DNA from: Streptomyces musisoli
Lineage (GTDB): Bacteria > Actinomycetota > Actinomycetes > Streptomycetales > Streptomycetaceae
Direction: 5' to 3'
Assembly (NCBI RefSeq): GCF_016741855.1
Contig: NZ_JAERRH010000010.1
Span: forward strand, 186,001-250,000
Length of the DNA stretch: 64,000 nt
Below the pieces are notes generated by a model, which saw only the letters and a program-made list of their open reading frames with translations, was not told where the DNA came from and searched no databases. Positions within the stretch are counted from its first letter, which is position 1, and each line of letters opens with the position of its first letter. Positions 16,060 through 24,263 of this stretch are shown here, in pieces. Made by a program: the position numbers and the translations under genes.

Positions 16060-17538
16060 TCAGGTCTGGGCCATGTCGACGAAGCGGGAGTAGTGGCCCT
16101 GGAAAGCGACCGTGATGGTGGCCGTGGGGCCGTTTCGGTGCTTGGCGACGATCAGGTCGGCCTCGCCCGCACGGGGGGACTCCTTCTCGTACGCGTCCTC
16201 GCGGTGCAGCAGGATGACCATGTCGGCGTCCTGCTCGATGGAGCCGGACTCTCGCAGGTCGGAGACCATCGGCTTCTTGTCGGTGCGCTGCTCGGGGCCA
16301 CGGTTGAGCTGGGAGAGCGCGATGACCGGGATCTCCAGCTCCTTGGCGAGCAGCTTGAGGTTACGGGACATGTCCGAGACCTCCTGCTGACGGCTCTCGG
16401 CACGCTTGGAACCGCCGGACTGCATCAGCTGGAGATAGTCGATGACGACCAGCTTCAGGTCGTTGCGCTGCTTCAGGCGCCGGCACTTGGCCCGGATCTC
16501 CATCATCGACAGGTTCGGGGAGTCGTCGATGTACAGCGGCGCGGCCGACACGTCCGGCATACGGCGTGCGAGCCGCGTCCAGTCCTCGTCCGTCATCGTG
16601 CCGGACCGCATGTGGTGGAGGGCGACCCGGGCTTCGGCGGACAGCAGGCGCATCGCGATCTCGTTGCGGCCCATTTCGAGCGAGAAGATGACGCTCGGGA
16701 GGTTGTTCTTGATGGAGGCGGCCCGCGCGAAGTCCAGTGCGAGGGTCGACTTACCCATGGCGGGACGGGCGGCGATGACGATCATCTGCCCGGGGTGGAG
16801 GCCGTTCGTCAGCGAGTCGAAGTCGGTGAACCCGGTGGGCACACCCGTCATCTCGCCGCTGCGTGAGCCGATCGCCTCGATCTCGTCGAGGGCGCCTTCC
16901 ATGATGTCGCCCAGCGGGAGGTAGTCCTCGCTGGTGCGCTGTTCGGTGACGGCGTAGATCTCGGCCTGGGCGCTGTTGACGATCTCGTCCACGTCTCCGT
17001 CGGCCGCGTATCCCATCTGCGTGATGCGCGTGCCGGCTTCGACCAGACGGCGCAGGACGGCCCGCTCGTGGACGATCTCCGCGTAGTACTCGGCGTTGGC
17101 CGCCGTCGGCACGGTCTGGACGAGGGTGTGAAGATACGCGGCGCCGCCGACCTTGTTGATCTCGCCGCGCTTGGTCAGTTCGGCGGCGATGGTGATCGGG
17201 TCGGCCGGCTCGCCCTTGGCGTAGACGTCCAGGATGGCCTGGTAGATCGTCTCGTGCGCGGGCTTGTAGAAGTCGTGGCCCTTGAGGATCTCGACGACAT
17301 CCGCGATGGCGTCCTTGGACAGCAGCATGCCGCCCAGCACGGACTGCTCGGCGTCCAGATCCTGCGGCGGCACCCGCTCGAAGGACGAACCTCCGCCGTC
17401 CCAGCCGCCGTTTTCACGGCCGCGGTCGTGCTGTTCGTCACGGCCCCTGCCGCCGTCACCGCGCCGGCGGGAGGCCGGCAGACGATCACTGGGCCCGCTG
17501 TCGGCCCACGGATCGTCCAAGGGCTCGGAAATGCTCAC
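16060..17538 (-). CDS. dnaB: Replicative DNA helicase DnaB
   Basis: A 492-residue hexameric helicase that unwinds the fork. The N-terminal DnaB domain starts at VPPQDLDAEQSVLGGMLLS (about residues 52-70). The RecA-like motor carries Walker A ARPAMGKST (Lys263) and the DnaB signature KLVVIDYLQLM. There is no intein; the length is normal. The GTG at 17538 follows GGAGGAGGT, so the longer upstream frame is rejected. The first 50 residues are charged, low-complexity and Gly/Arg-rich. Its upstream region carries a cluster of DnaA-box-like sequences. Confidence 0.97.
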   Translation of the reverse strand: MSISEPLDDPWADSGPSDRLPASRRRGDGGRGRDEQHDRGRENGGWDGGGSSFERVPPQDLDAEQSVLGGMLLSKDAIADVVEILKGHDFYKPAHETIYQAILDVYAKGEPADPITIAAELTKRGEINKVGGAAYLHTLVQTVPTAANAEYYAEIVHERAVLRRLVEAGTRITQMGYAADGDVDEIVNSAQAEIYAVTEQRTSEDYLPLGDIMEGALDEIEAIGSRSGEMTGVPTGFTDFDSLTNGLHPGQMIVIAARPAMGKSTLALDFARAASIKNNLPSVIFSLEMGRNEIAMRLLSAEARVALHHMRSGTMTDEDWTRLARRMPDVSAAPLYIDDSPNLSMMEIRAKCRRLKQRNDLKLVVIDYLQLMQSGGSKRAESRQQEVSDMSRNLKLLAKELEIPVIALSQLNRGPEQRTDKKPMVSDLRESGSIEQDADMVILLHREDAYEKESPRAGEADLIVAKHRNGPTATITVAFQGHYSRFVDMAQT

Positions 17539-17742
17539 CGAGCCACCTCCTCCCGTCCGCACGGCGGACCTCGCCGTGGCCTCTTTTGTACGGCACGACA
17601 CTGACAAATGAGAGGCCCAACTCCGGTTCTGACGCGTCGGATTTATGACGGTTCCCGGGCCGGACGAAAGGCGCGTGCCGGGCCGGGAAAAGGAGCGGGC
17701 GCCGGACAACCGTAGGCCCGTCGGCACCTTCAGCCAATCTGG

Positions 17743-17819
17743 TTATCCACAGGCCATGTGGACGACCGCCCCGATGCTGTGGAGAACTCGGCGAAACCTG
17801 TGCACGACCCGGTGGACAG
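17743..17819. promoter_or_regulatory. Cluster of DnaA-box-like sequences upstream of dnaB
   Basis: In the 481-bp gap between dnaB and the MATE gene there are four DnaA-box-like 9-mers: TTATCCACA (17743-17751), and on the minus strand TCGTCCACA (17757-17765), TTCTCCACA (17778-17786) and CTGTCCACC (17811-17819). The first is identical to the E. coli consensus. No other element is seen in this gap. Confidence 0.55.
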
Positions 17820-18019
17820 CCCTGTGAACAAGCCCTCGATCCCCTCAGGTTCAAGCCTCTGACCTGCGGGTTTTCGATCCACCGGCTGTGCAGAAGAAAA
17901 ACTTCCCCAGTCGGGCCAAGATCGCTTCGAACGCTACCCGAAAGGACACGCCCCAGGGCAGAAGGTAAGGATCAATAGTCGGTTGCATCTCTTACCTGTG
18001 GACGATTAGATTGATGCTC

Positions 18020-19357
18020 ATGACACAGGCTCCAGAGATCCCCAAGGCCACCCGTCGGCAGCACGACCGAGAAATCGTCGCGCTGGCCGTTCCGGCCTTC
18101 GGTGCCCTCGTCGCCGAGCCTCTCTTCGTCATGGCGGACAGTGCGATCGTCGGCCACCTCGGCACCACCCAGCTCGCCGGTCTCGGCGTCGCGTCGGCCC
18201 TCTTGACCACCGCCGTGAGCGTCTTCGTCTTCCTCGCCTACGCCACCACGGCCGCGGTGGCCCGCCGTGTCGGTGCCGGCGATCTCCGGGCGGCGATCCG
18301 GCAGGGCATGGACGGGATCTGGCTGGCGCTGCTGCTCGGCATGGCCGTCATAGCCGTAGTCCTGCCGCTGGCCCCCGGCATCGTGAACCTCTTCGGGGCC
18401 TCCTCGACCGCGGCCCCATACGCCACCACCTATCTGCGCGTCTCCTCGCTGGGCATTCCGGCCATGCTCATCGTCCTGGCCGCGACCGGAGTACTGCGCG
18501 GCCTGCAAGACACCAGGACCCCGCTCTACGTGGCCATCGGCGGCTTCGTCGCCAACGCCGCACTGAACGCGTTGCTCGTCTACGGCGCCGGGCTGGGCAT
18601 CGCCGGTTCGGCCTGGGGCACGGTCATCGCGCAGTGCGGCATGGCGGCCGTCTATCTGACGGTGGTCGTACGCGGGGCCCGCCGGCACGGCGCCTCCCTC
18701 CGACCGGACACCGCCGGCATCCGGGCATCGGCTCAAGCGGGCGTTCCCCTCCTGGTCCGCACGCTGTCCCTGCGGGCCATTCTCATGATCGCCACGGCGG
18801 TCGCGGCCGGTCTCGGTGACGCCGACATCGCCGCGCACCAGATCATCCTGTCCCTGTGGAGCCTGCTGGCCTTCGCGCTCGACGCGATCGCGATAGCGGG
18901 CCAGGCCATCATCGGCCGCTACCTCGGCGCGGGCGATGCCCAAGGAGCACGCGAAGCCTGCCGCCGAATGATCCACTGGGGCATCGCGTCCGGTGTCGTC
19001 CTGGGCCTGCTGGTGGTGGCCGCACGACCGCTCTTCCTGCCGCTGTTCACCAGCGACTCCACGGTGACGGACACCGCACTGCCCGCCTTGCTGCTGGTAG
19101 CACTGTCCCAGCCCGTCTGCGGGATCGTGTTCGTCCTGGACGGGGTCCTGATGGGCGCGGGCGACGGCTCGTATCTGGCGGGGGCCATGGTCGTCACCCT
19201 GGCCGTGTTCGCCCCGGTGGCCCTACTCGTCCCCACGCTCGGCGGCGGCCTGACCGCGCTCTGGGCAGCGATGACGTTGATGATGGTGATCCGCATGCTG
19301 ACCTTGTGGCTGCGCAGCCGCTCGGGCCGCTGGATCGTGACGGGCGCGACCCGCTGA
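18020..19357 (+). CDS. MATE-family efflux transporter (DinF-like)
   Basis: A MATE exporter of about 445 residues with twelve hydrophobic segments in two similar halves, related to DinF. Typical features are VPAFGALVAEPLFVMADSAI near the N-terminus and GVLRGLQDTRTPLYVAIGG. It should expel cationic or lipophilic compounds with Na+ or H+. Three in-frame starts (TTG 18011, ATG 18014, ATG 18020) have no ribosome site, so a leaderless transcript is possible. A parS site begins 3 bases after the stop codon. Confidence 0.92.
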   Translation: MTQAPEIPKATRRQHDREIVALAVPAFGALVAEPLFVMADSAIVGHLGTTQLAGLGVASALLTTAVSVFVFLAYATTAAVARRVGAGDLRAAIRQGMDGIWLALLLGMAVIAVVLPLAPGIVNLFGASSTAAPYATTYLRVSSLGIPAMLIVLAATGVLRGLQDTRTPLYVAIGGFVANAALNALLVYGAGLGIAGSAWGTVIAQCGMAAVYLTVVVRGARRHGASLRPDTAGIRASAQAGVPLLVRTLSLRAILMIATAVAAGLGDADIAAHQIILSLWSLLAFALDAIAIAGQAIIGRYLGAGDAQGAREACRRMIHWGIASGVVLGLLVVAARPLFLPLFTSDSTVTDTALPALLLVALSQPVCGIVFVLDGVLMGAGDGSYLAGAMVVTLAVFAPVALLVPTLGGGLTALWAAMTLMMVIRMLTLWLRSRSGRWIVTGATR

Positions 19358-19359
19358 CC

Positions 19360-19373
19360 GTTTCACGTGAAAC
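19360..19373. other. parS: parS site 5
   Basis: Exact consensus, immediately after the MATE stop codon and before the shared terminator with rplI. Confidence 0.95.
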
Positions 19374-19408
19374 ATGCCGCGGTGATCACCCCGGTCACCC
19401 GGTCATGG

Positions 19409-19444
19409 GAAAGGGGCCGCACCCTCATGGGTGCGGCCCCTTTC
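19409..19444. terminator. Bidirectional terminator between MATE gene and rplI
   Basis: A perfect 16-bp stem (19409-19424 with 19429-19444) with a TCAT loop and A/T-rich ends (GAAA...TTTC), between convergent genes. It works in both directions in principle. Confidence 0.9.
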
Positions 19445-19478
19445 ACCGGCTCAAGCGAGCACGGCGATCACGCGGCGA

Positions 19479-19925
19479 TCAGCCCGCGACGACCTCGATG
19501 TTGACCTTGGCGGCAACCTCGGGGTGCAGACGCACGGACGTCTCGTGGGCGCCCAGGGTCTTGATCGCAGAAGCGACCTCGATGCGGCGCTTGTCGACCT
19601 CGGGGCCACCGGCAGCCTTGATCGCGGAAGCGATGTCGGCCTGGGTGACGGAACCGAAGAGGCGACCGGCGTCGCCGGCACGCACGGCCAGGCGGACCTT
19701 GACGCCCTCGAGCTGGGCCTTGACCTGGTTGGCCTGCTCGATGGTCTGGATCTCGTGGATCTTGCGAGCGCGACGGATCTGCTCGACGTCCTTCTCGCCG
19801 CCCTTGGTCCAGCGGATAGCGAACTTCCGCGGGATCAGGTAGTTGCGAGCGTAACCGTCCTTGACGTCGACAACGTCGCCGGCGGCACCGAGGCCGGAGA
19901 CCTCGTGGGTGAGGATGATCTTCAT
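19479..19925 (-). CDS. rplI: Ribosomal protein L9
   Basis: A 148-residue 50S protein. The N-terminal rRNA-binding domain MKIILTHEVSGLGAAGDVV and the central KDGYARNYLIPR are hallmark L9 sequences, followed by a long connecting helix and the C-terminal domain. It is last in the rpsF-ssb-rpsR-rplI operon, 18 bases after rpsR, and is followed by a strong terminator. Confidence 0.98.
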   Translation of the reverse strand: MKIILTHEVSGLGAAGDVVDVKDGYARNYLIPRKFAIRWTKGGEKDVEQIRRARKIHEIQTIEQANQVKAQLEGVKVRLAVRAGDAGRLFGSVTQADIASAIKAAGGPEVDKRRIEVASAIKTLGAHETSVRLHPEVAAKVNIEVVAG

Positions 19926-19943
19926 TAGTCGGTCACCCTTCCC

Positions 19944-20180
19944 TTAGCGCGCGGTGGACGTGTAGGGCAGCAGCGCCATCTCACGGCTGTTCTTGACGGC
20001 CGTGGCGACGTCACGCTGGTGCTGCGTGCAGTTGCCGGTCACGCGGCGGGCACGGATCTTGCCGCGGTCGGAAATGAACTTCCGCAGCATGTTCGTGTCC
20101 TTGTAGTCCACGTACGTGACCTTGTCCTTGCAGAAAGCGCAGACCTTCTTCTTCGGCTTGCGCACAGGCGGCTTCGCCAT
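19944..20180 (-). CDS. rpsR: Ribosomal protein S18 (cysteine-containing form)
   Basis: A 78-residue 30S protein that binds next to S6. It keeps the zinc-type ligands CAFC and GNCTQHQ (C+ form), whereas Streptomyces also have a cysteine-free S18 elsewhere that replaces it during zinc starvation. The motif NMLRKFISDRGKIRARRVTG is diagnostic. It lies between ssb and rplI in the primary-replication/translation operon. Confidence 0.97.
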   Translation of the reverse strand: MAKPPVRKPKKKVCAFCKDKVTYVDYKDTNMLRKFISDRGKIRARRVTGNCTQHQRDVATAVKNSREMALLPYTSTAR

Positions 20181-20237
20181 GGTGTTTCTCCTGTGTGATC
20201 AAGAAGTTGGGGTACGACCCACCTTCGGCCCGAAGGC

Positions 20238-20816
20238 CTAGAAGGGGGGCTCGTCCGAGTAGCCGCCACCGCCGCCGGAGCCTCCGCCCCAGCCGCCGCC
20301 ACCACCCTGGTTGCCACCGGCGGGAGCGCCGGTCGCCCACGGGTCGTCGGCCGGAGCGCCGCCCTGCTGGCCGCCGCCGGGGGCTCCGCCCCAGCCGCCG
20401 CCACCCTGGCCGCCACCGCCGCCGTAACCACCCTGGCCACCGCGGCCGCCACCGGCGGTCTTGGTGACCTTGGCCGTGGCGTTACGCAGGCTGGGGCCGA
20501 CCTCGTCGACGTCCAGCTCGTAGACCGTGCGCTTGACGCCCTCACGGTCCTCGTAGGACCGCTGCTTCAGCCGGCCCTGCACGATGACGCGCATGCCTCG
20601 CTGGAGCGACTCGGCGACGTTCTCCGCCGCCTGACGCCAGACCGAGCAGGTGAGGAAGAGGCTCTCGCCGTCCTTCCACTCGTTCGTCTGGCGGTCGAAG
20701 GTGCGGGGAGTGGACGCGACGCGGAACTTCGCGACCGCCGCACCGGACGGGGTGAAGCGCAGCTCGGGGTCGTCGACAAGATTGCCGATGACCGTGATGA
20801 CGGTCTCGCCTGCCAT
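20238..20816 (-). CDS. ssb: Single-stranded DNA-binding protein SSB
   Basis: A 192-residue essential SSB. An OB fold covers residues 1-115 (MAGETVITVIGNLVDDPELR), followed by a linker very rich in Gly, with some Gln and Ala, and the acidic protein-docking tip SDEPPF. The tip recruits replication and repair partners. It lies between rpsF and rpsR, the usual bacterial order. Confidence 0.97.
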   Translation of the reverse strand: MAGETVITVIGNLVDDPELRFTPSGAAVAKFRVASTPRTFDRQTNEWKDGESLFLTCSVWRQAAENVAESLQRGMRVIVQGRLKQRSYEDREGVKRTVYELDVDEVGPSLRNATAKVTKTAGGGRGGQGGYGGGGGQGGGGWGGAPGGGQQGGAPADDPWATGAPAGGNQGGGGGWGGGSGGGGGYSDEPPF

Positions 20817-20896
20817 GGGGGAACCTCTCGGCGGGTTTGCTGCTCTGGCTGCTTGGTTGCTGCTACTCGAATCCCGAGATCAGCTGAGCGGGAGGC

Positions 20897-21187
20897 TCAG
20901 TGGGTCTCGGGGCGGAGGACCTTGGTCCGGAGGACCGACTCGTTCAGGTTCATCTGGCGGTCGAGCTCCTTGACGACCGCAGGCTCGGCCTGCAGGTCGA
21001 TGACCGAGTAGATGCCCTCGGGCTTCTTCTTGATCTCGTAGGCGAGACGACGACGGCCCCAGGTGTCGACCTTCTCAACCTTGCCGCCACCGTCACGGAC
21101 GACGGACAGGAAGTTCTCGATCAGCGGGGAGACAGCACGCTCCTCGAGATCGGGGTCGAGGATGACCATCACCTCGTAGTGACGCAT
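20897..21187 (-). CDS. rpsF: Ribosomal protein S6
   Basis: A 96-residue 30S protein: MRHYEVMVILDPDLEE at the start and RRRLAYEIKKKPEGIY in the middle are diagnostic. It forms a complex with S18, encoded two genes downstream. The ATG at 21187 is preceded by AAGGAGGTGGG. As first gene of the operon it follows a leader with a hairpin (21216-21234) that could be the S6:S18 feedback site. Confidence 0.97.
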   Translation of the reverse strand: MRHYEVMVILDPDLEERAVSPLIENFLSVVRDGGGKVEKVDTWGRRRLAYEIKKKPEGIYSVIDLQAEPAVVKELDRQMNLNESVLRTKVLRPETH

Positions 21188-21215
21188 GTGGAACCCACCT
21201 CCTTTGGACTCAGCG

Positions 21216-21234
21216 GCCACGGTCGTTCCGTGGC
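21216..21234 (-). promoter_or_regulatory. Hairpin in the rpsF leader
   Basis: A perfect 7-bp stem (21216-21222 with 21228-21234) with a 5-base loop lies just upstream of the rpsF ribosome site. Its position fits an S6:S18 autoregulatory element, but the conserved bulge of that motif was not verified. Confidence 0.35.
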
Positions 21235-21460
21235 AGGAGGGTTGTGATGCGTACGCAACGGTATCGGCCGCCACTGACAATCGGGGGCCCCTGAGGGTCC
21301 CCGCAGTGTTACCTGGGCAGGCGTTGGGCAGACACCGGTGCAGACGGTACAGACTACCTGCACACCCGCTTCCGGTTGAAATCCGGCCGTGAGGACCGTC
21401 ACTCTGTATACGTCGGGTGTGTACGGCGCTACTATGCGCCGCCTTCCGCAGGAGGTGCCC

Positions 21461-21775
21461 ATGGCACAGGCAATGCATCCCAACGTCGCCGGATCCCTGT
21501 TCGCCACGGACGGCAAGGCGCGTCCGCTTCAGACCAGCCTGATGGCCCTCACGCTCGTTCTGGGCGTGCTGTCCTTCATCACGTCCTTCTTCCACGGCCT
21601 TCACCTGCTCGCGTCGTGGACGGGCCTGATCGGGCTGGCCGTCGGTATCTACGGGCAGTGGATCTCGGTGACCACGCGGGAGCGGTTCGGCCTCATCCTG
21701 GGCCTCGGCGCCGCGGGGGTCGGTTTCATGCTCGGCATGGCCAACGGCGGCCTGTTCGGCGGTCTCATCGGCTGA
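21461..21775 (+). CDS. Small membrane protein of unknown function
   Basis: A 104-residue protein with three hydrophobic segments (about residues 27-45, 50-67 and 76-100) and a short hydrophilic N-terminus. No family is recognised. The ATG at 21461 is preceded by AGGAGGTG at ideal spacing, and third codon positions are strongly G/C, so it is a real gene. It is divergent from rpsF and 118 bases upstream of femX on the same strand. Confidence 0.8.
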   Translation: MAQAMHPNVAGSLFATDGKARPLQTSLMALTLVLGVLSFITSFFHGLHLLASWTGLIGLAVGIYGQWISVTTRERFGLILGLGAAGVGFMLGMANGGLFGGLIG

Positions 21776-21893
21776 CTCCGCGGGGCTCGACGCCCATACG
21801 CCCAGTCGGGGCGCCCGCAAGGCGCAGTAGGCTTCGCGCGAGAGCCGGAGCCCCTGTACCCATGGGGACACACCAGCCCGAGGAGCGCCCCGA

Positions 21894-23015
21894 ATGAGCC
21901 TGACCCTGAGGACCATCAGTCGCGAGCAGCATCTGGCCTACATCCAGAGCCTGCCGGCGGCGAGCCACATGCAGGTCCCGGCCTGGGCAGATGTGAAGGC
22001 GGAGTGGCGCTCGGAGAGCCTCGGCTGGTTCGACGACCGCACCGGCGAGATGGTCGGCGCGGGTCTGGTCCTCTACCGCCAGCTCCCCAAGATCAAGCGC
22101 TACCTCGCCTATCTGCCCGAGGGCCCGGTCATCAACTGGTACGCGCCGAATCTGGACGACTGGATCCAGCCGATGCTGGCGCACCTGAAGCAGCAGGGTG
22201 CCTTCTCCGTGAAGATGGGCCCGCCGGTGATCATCCGCCGCTGGAACGCGGAAACGATCAAGAAGGGCATCCAGGACCCGGACGTCAAGCGGTTGCGTGA
22301 CCTGGAGGCCGACTTCATCGAGCCGCGCGCCTTCGAGGTGGCCGACAAGCTGCGCCGTATGGGCTGGCAGCAGGGCGAGGACGGCGGTGCCGGCTTCGGC
22401 GACGTCCAGCCCCGCTACGTCTACCAGGTGCCGCTGGCCAACCGCTCCCTGGAAGAGGTCCACAAGAACTTCAACCAGCTGTGGCGGCGCAACATCAAGA
22501 AGGCCGAGAAGGCCGGCGTCGAGGTCGTCCAGGGCGGCTACCAGGACCTGGCCGAGTGGCAGCGGCTGTACGAGATCACGGCCGTCCGTGACCACTTCCG
22601 GCCTCGCCCGCTGTCGTACTTCCAGCGCATGTGGACCGCCCTCAACACCGAGGACCCCAACCGCATGCGGCTGTACTTCGCCCGGCACAACGGCGTGAAC
22701 CTGTCCGCTGCGACGATGCTGATCGTCGGCGGGCACGTCTGGTACTCCTACGGCGCCTCCGACAACATCGGCCGCGAGGTCCGTCCGTCGAACGCGATGC
22801 AGTGGCGCATGCTGCGCGACGCCTACGCGCTCGGCGCCACCGTCTACGACCTGCGCGGCATCTCCGACTCGCTGGACGAGACCGACCACCTCTTCGGCCT
22901 GATCCAGTTCAAGGTCGGCACCGGCGGCCAGGCCGCCGAGTACCTCGGCGAATGGGACTTCCCGCTGAACAAGCTGCTCCACAAGGCGCTGGACATCTAC
23001 ATGTCGCGCCGCTGA
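21894..23015 (+). CDS. femX: FemX-type aminoacyltransferase (peptidoglycan bridge)
   Basis: A 373-residue FemABX-family enzyme that adds the first bridge amino acid (glycine in Streptomyces) from aminoacyl-tRNA to the lipid-bound pentapeptide. Recognisable pieces are FNQLWRRNIKKAEKAGV, SYGASDN and the final DLRGISDSLDETDHLFGLIQFK. The S. coelicolor counterpart in this position is reported as FemX. A PLP racemase-like gene follows after 85 bases, pointing to a wall-precursor unit. Confidence 0.92.
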   Translation: MSLTLRTISREQHLAYIQSLPAASHMQVPAWADVKAEWRSESLGWFDDRTGEMVGAGLVLYRQLPKIKRYLAYLPEGPVINWYAPNLDDWIQPMLAHLKQQGAFSVKMGPPVIIRRWNAETIKKGIQDPDVKRLRDLEADFIEPRAFEVADKLRRMGWQQGEDGGAGFGDVQPRYVYQVPLANRSLEEVHKNFNQLWRRNIKKAEKAGVEVVQGGYQDLAEWQRLYEITAVRDHFRPRPLSYFQRMWTALNTEDPNRMRLYFARHNGVNLSAATMLIVGGHVWYSYGASDNIGREVRPSNAMQWRMLRDAYALGATVYDLRGISDSLDETDHLFGLIQFKVGTGGQAAEYLGEWDFPLNKLLHKALDIYMSRR

Positions 23016-23100
23016 GCCGCTCGGGCGTTTGATTCCATAGTCCCCACAGCTCTCACCACTCTGATCCACCGCAGCCACGAGAAAGGTTCCGGGTCCGGCC

Positions 23101-24132
23101 ATGGCGCTCACGCTTTACGTCGACACCGCGCGCTGGCGGGCGCACCACAAGCACGTGCAGGAGCAGTTCCCGGGACTCGTCCCGGTCTGCAAGGGCAACG
23201 GCTACGGCTTTGGACACGAACGGCTGTCGGAGGAGGCCACGCGGCTCGGTTCCGACCTGCTCGCCGTCGGCACCACGTACGAGGCCGCGCGCATCAAGGA
23301 CTGGTTCAGCGGTGACCTGCTGGTGCTGACCCCCTTCCGGCGCGGTGAGGAGCCCGTACCGCTGCCCGACCGGGTGGTGCGCTCGGTGTCGTCGATCGAC
23401 GGTGTCTACGGTCTCGTCGGCGCCCGTGTCGTCATCGAGGTGATGTCCTCGATGAAGCGGCACGGCATCAGCGAGCACGACCTGCCGCAGCTGCACCAGG
23501 CCATAGAGAACATCCGGCTGGAGGGCTTCGCCATCCACCTGCCGCTGGACCGCACCGACGGCTCGGACGCCGTCGAGGAGGTCATCGGCTGGATGGACCG
23601 GCTGCGCGCGGCCCGGCTGCCGCTGCACACGATGTTCGTCAGCCACCTCAAGGCGGACGAGCTGGCCCGGCTCCAGCAGCAGTTCCCGCAGACCCGGTTC
23701 CGCGCCCGCATCGGCACGCGGCTGTGGCTGGGGGACCACGAGGCCACCGAGTACCGCGGCGCCGTCCTGGACGTCACACGCGTGGCGAAGGGCGACCGGT
23801 TCGGCTACCGGCAGCAGAAGGCGGCCTCGGACGGCTACCTGGTGGTCGTGGCGGGCGGCACGTCGCACGGGGTGGGCCTGGAGGCGCCGAAGGCGCTGCA
23901 CGGCGTCATGCCGCGCGCCAAGGGCGTCGCACGGGCCGGGCTCGCCACGGTCAACCGGAACCTTTCTCCGTTCGTCTGGGGCGGCAAGCAGCGCTGGTTC
24001 GCCGAGCCGCCGCACATGCAGGTGTCGATCCTCTTCGTGCCCTCGGACGCTCCCGAGCCGAAGGTCGGCGACGAGCTGGTGGCCCATCTGCGGCACACCA
24101 CGACCCAGTTCGACCGTCTCGTGGACCGCTGA
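23101..24132 (+). CDS. Alanine racemase-like PLP protein
   Basis: A 343-residue protein whose N-terminus PVCKGNGYGFGHERL corresponds to the PLP-lysine region (VKANAYGHG) of alanine racemase; the lysine is retained. Later parts match the alanine-racemase fold only loosely, and the canonical C-terminal catalytic tyrosine region is not evident. It may therefore be a divergent racemase or a PLP protein with another role. It follows femX on the same strand and is closed by a strong terminator, which suggests a cell-wall function. Confidence 0.8.
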   Translation: MALTLYVDTARWRAHHKHVQEQFPGLVPVCKGNGYGFGHERLSEEATRLGSDLLAVGTTYEAARIKDWFSGDLLVLTPFRRGEEPVPLPDRVVRSVSSIDGVYGLVGARVVIEVMSSMKRHGISEHDLPQLHQAIENIRLEGFAIHLPLDRTDGSDAVEEVIGWMDRLRAARLPLHTMFVSHLKADELARLQQQFPQTRFRARIGTRLWLGDHEATEYRGAVLDVTRVAKGDRFGYRQQKAASDGYLVVVAGGTSHGVGLEAPKALHGVMPRAKGVARAGLATVNRNLSPFVWGGKQRWFAEPPHMQVSILFVPSDAPEPKVGDELVAHLRHTTTQFDRLVDR

Positions 24133-24162
24133 GCCCGACTGCCGGGCCCGTCCGGGACAGTG

Positions 24163-24199
24163 GGAAGGCCGTATCCGGAGCCTCCGGATACGGCCTTCC
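24163..24199. terminator. Terminator after the racemase-like gene
   Basis: A perfect 17-bp stem (24163-24179 with 24183-24199) with a 3-base loop, 30 bases past the stop codon in a convergent gap. Confidence 0.9.
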
Positions 24200-24234
24200 G
24201 CGTACGGGCCGGCCTGCCGAACCGGCGAGGCAGG

Positions 24235-24263
24235 ACGCCTGTTCGCTCAGAGCGAACAGGCGT
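24235..24263 (-). terminator. Hairpin overlapping the stop codon of the GT87 gene
   Basis: A perfect 13-bp stem (24235-24247 with 24251-24263) whose loop holds the end of the TGA stop codon. The last codons of the glycosyltransferase gene form one arm. Confidence 0.75.

Noticed and set aside
16060..17538. Intein in DnaB (and in GyrA/GyrB)
   Set aside because: All three proteins have standard lengths and unbroken motifs.
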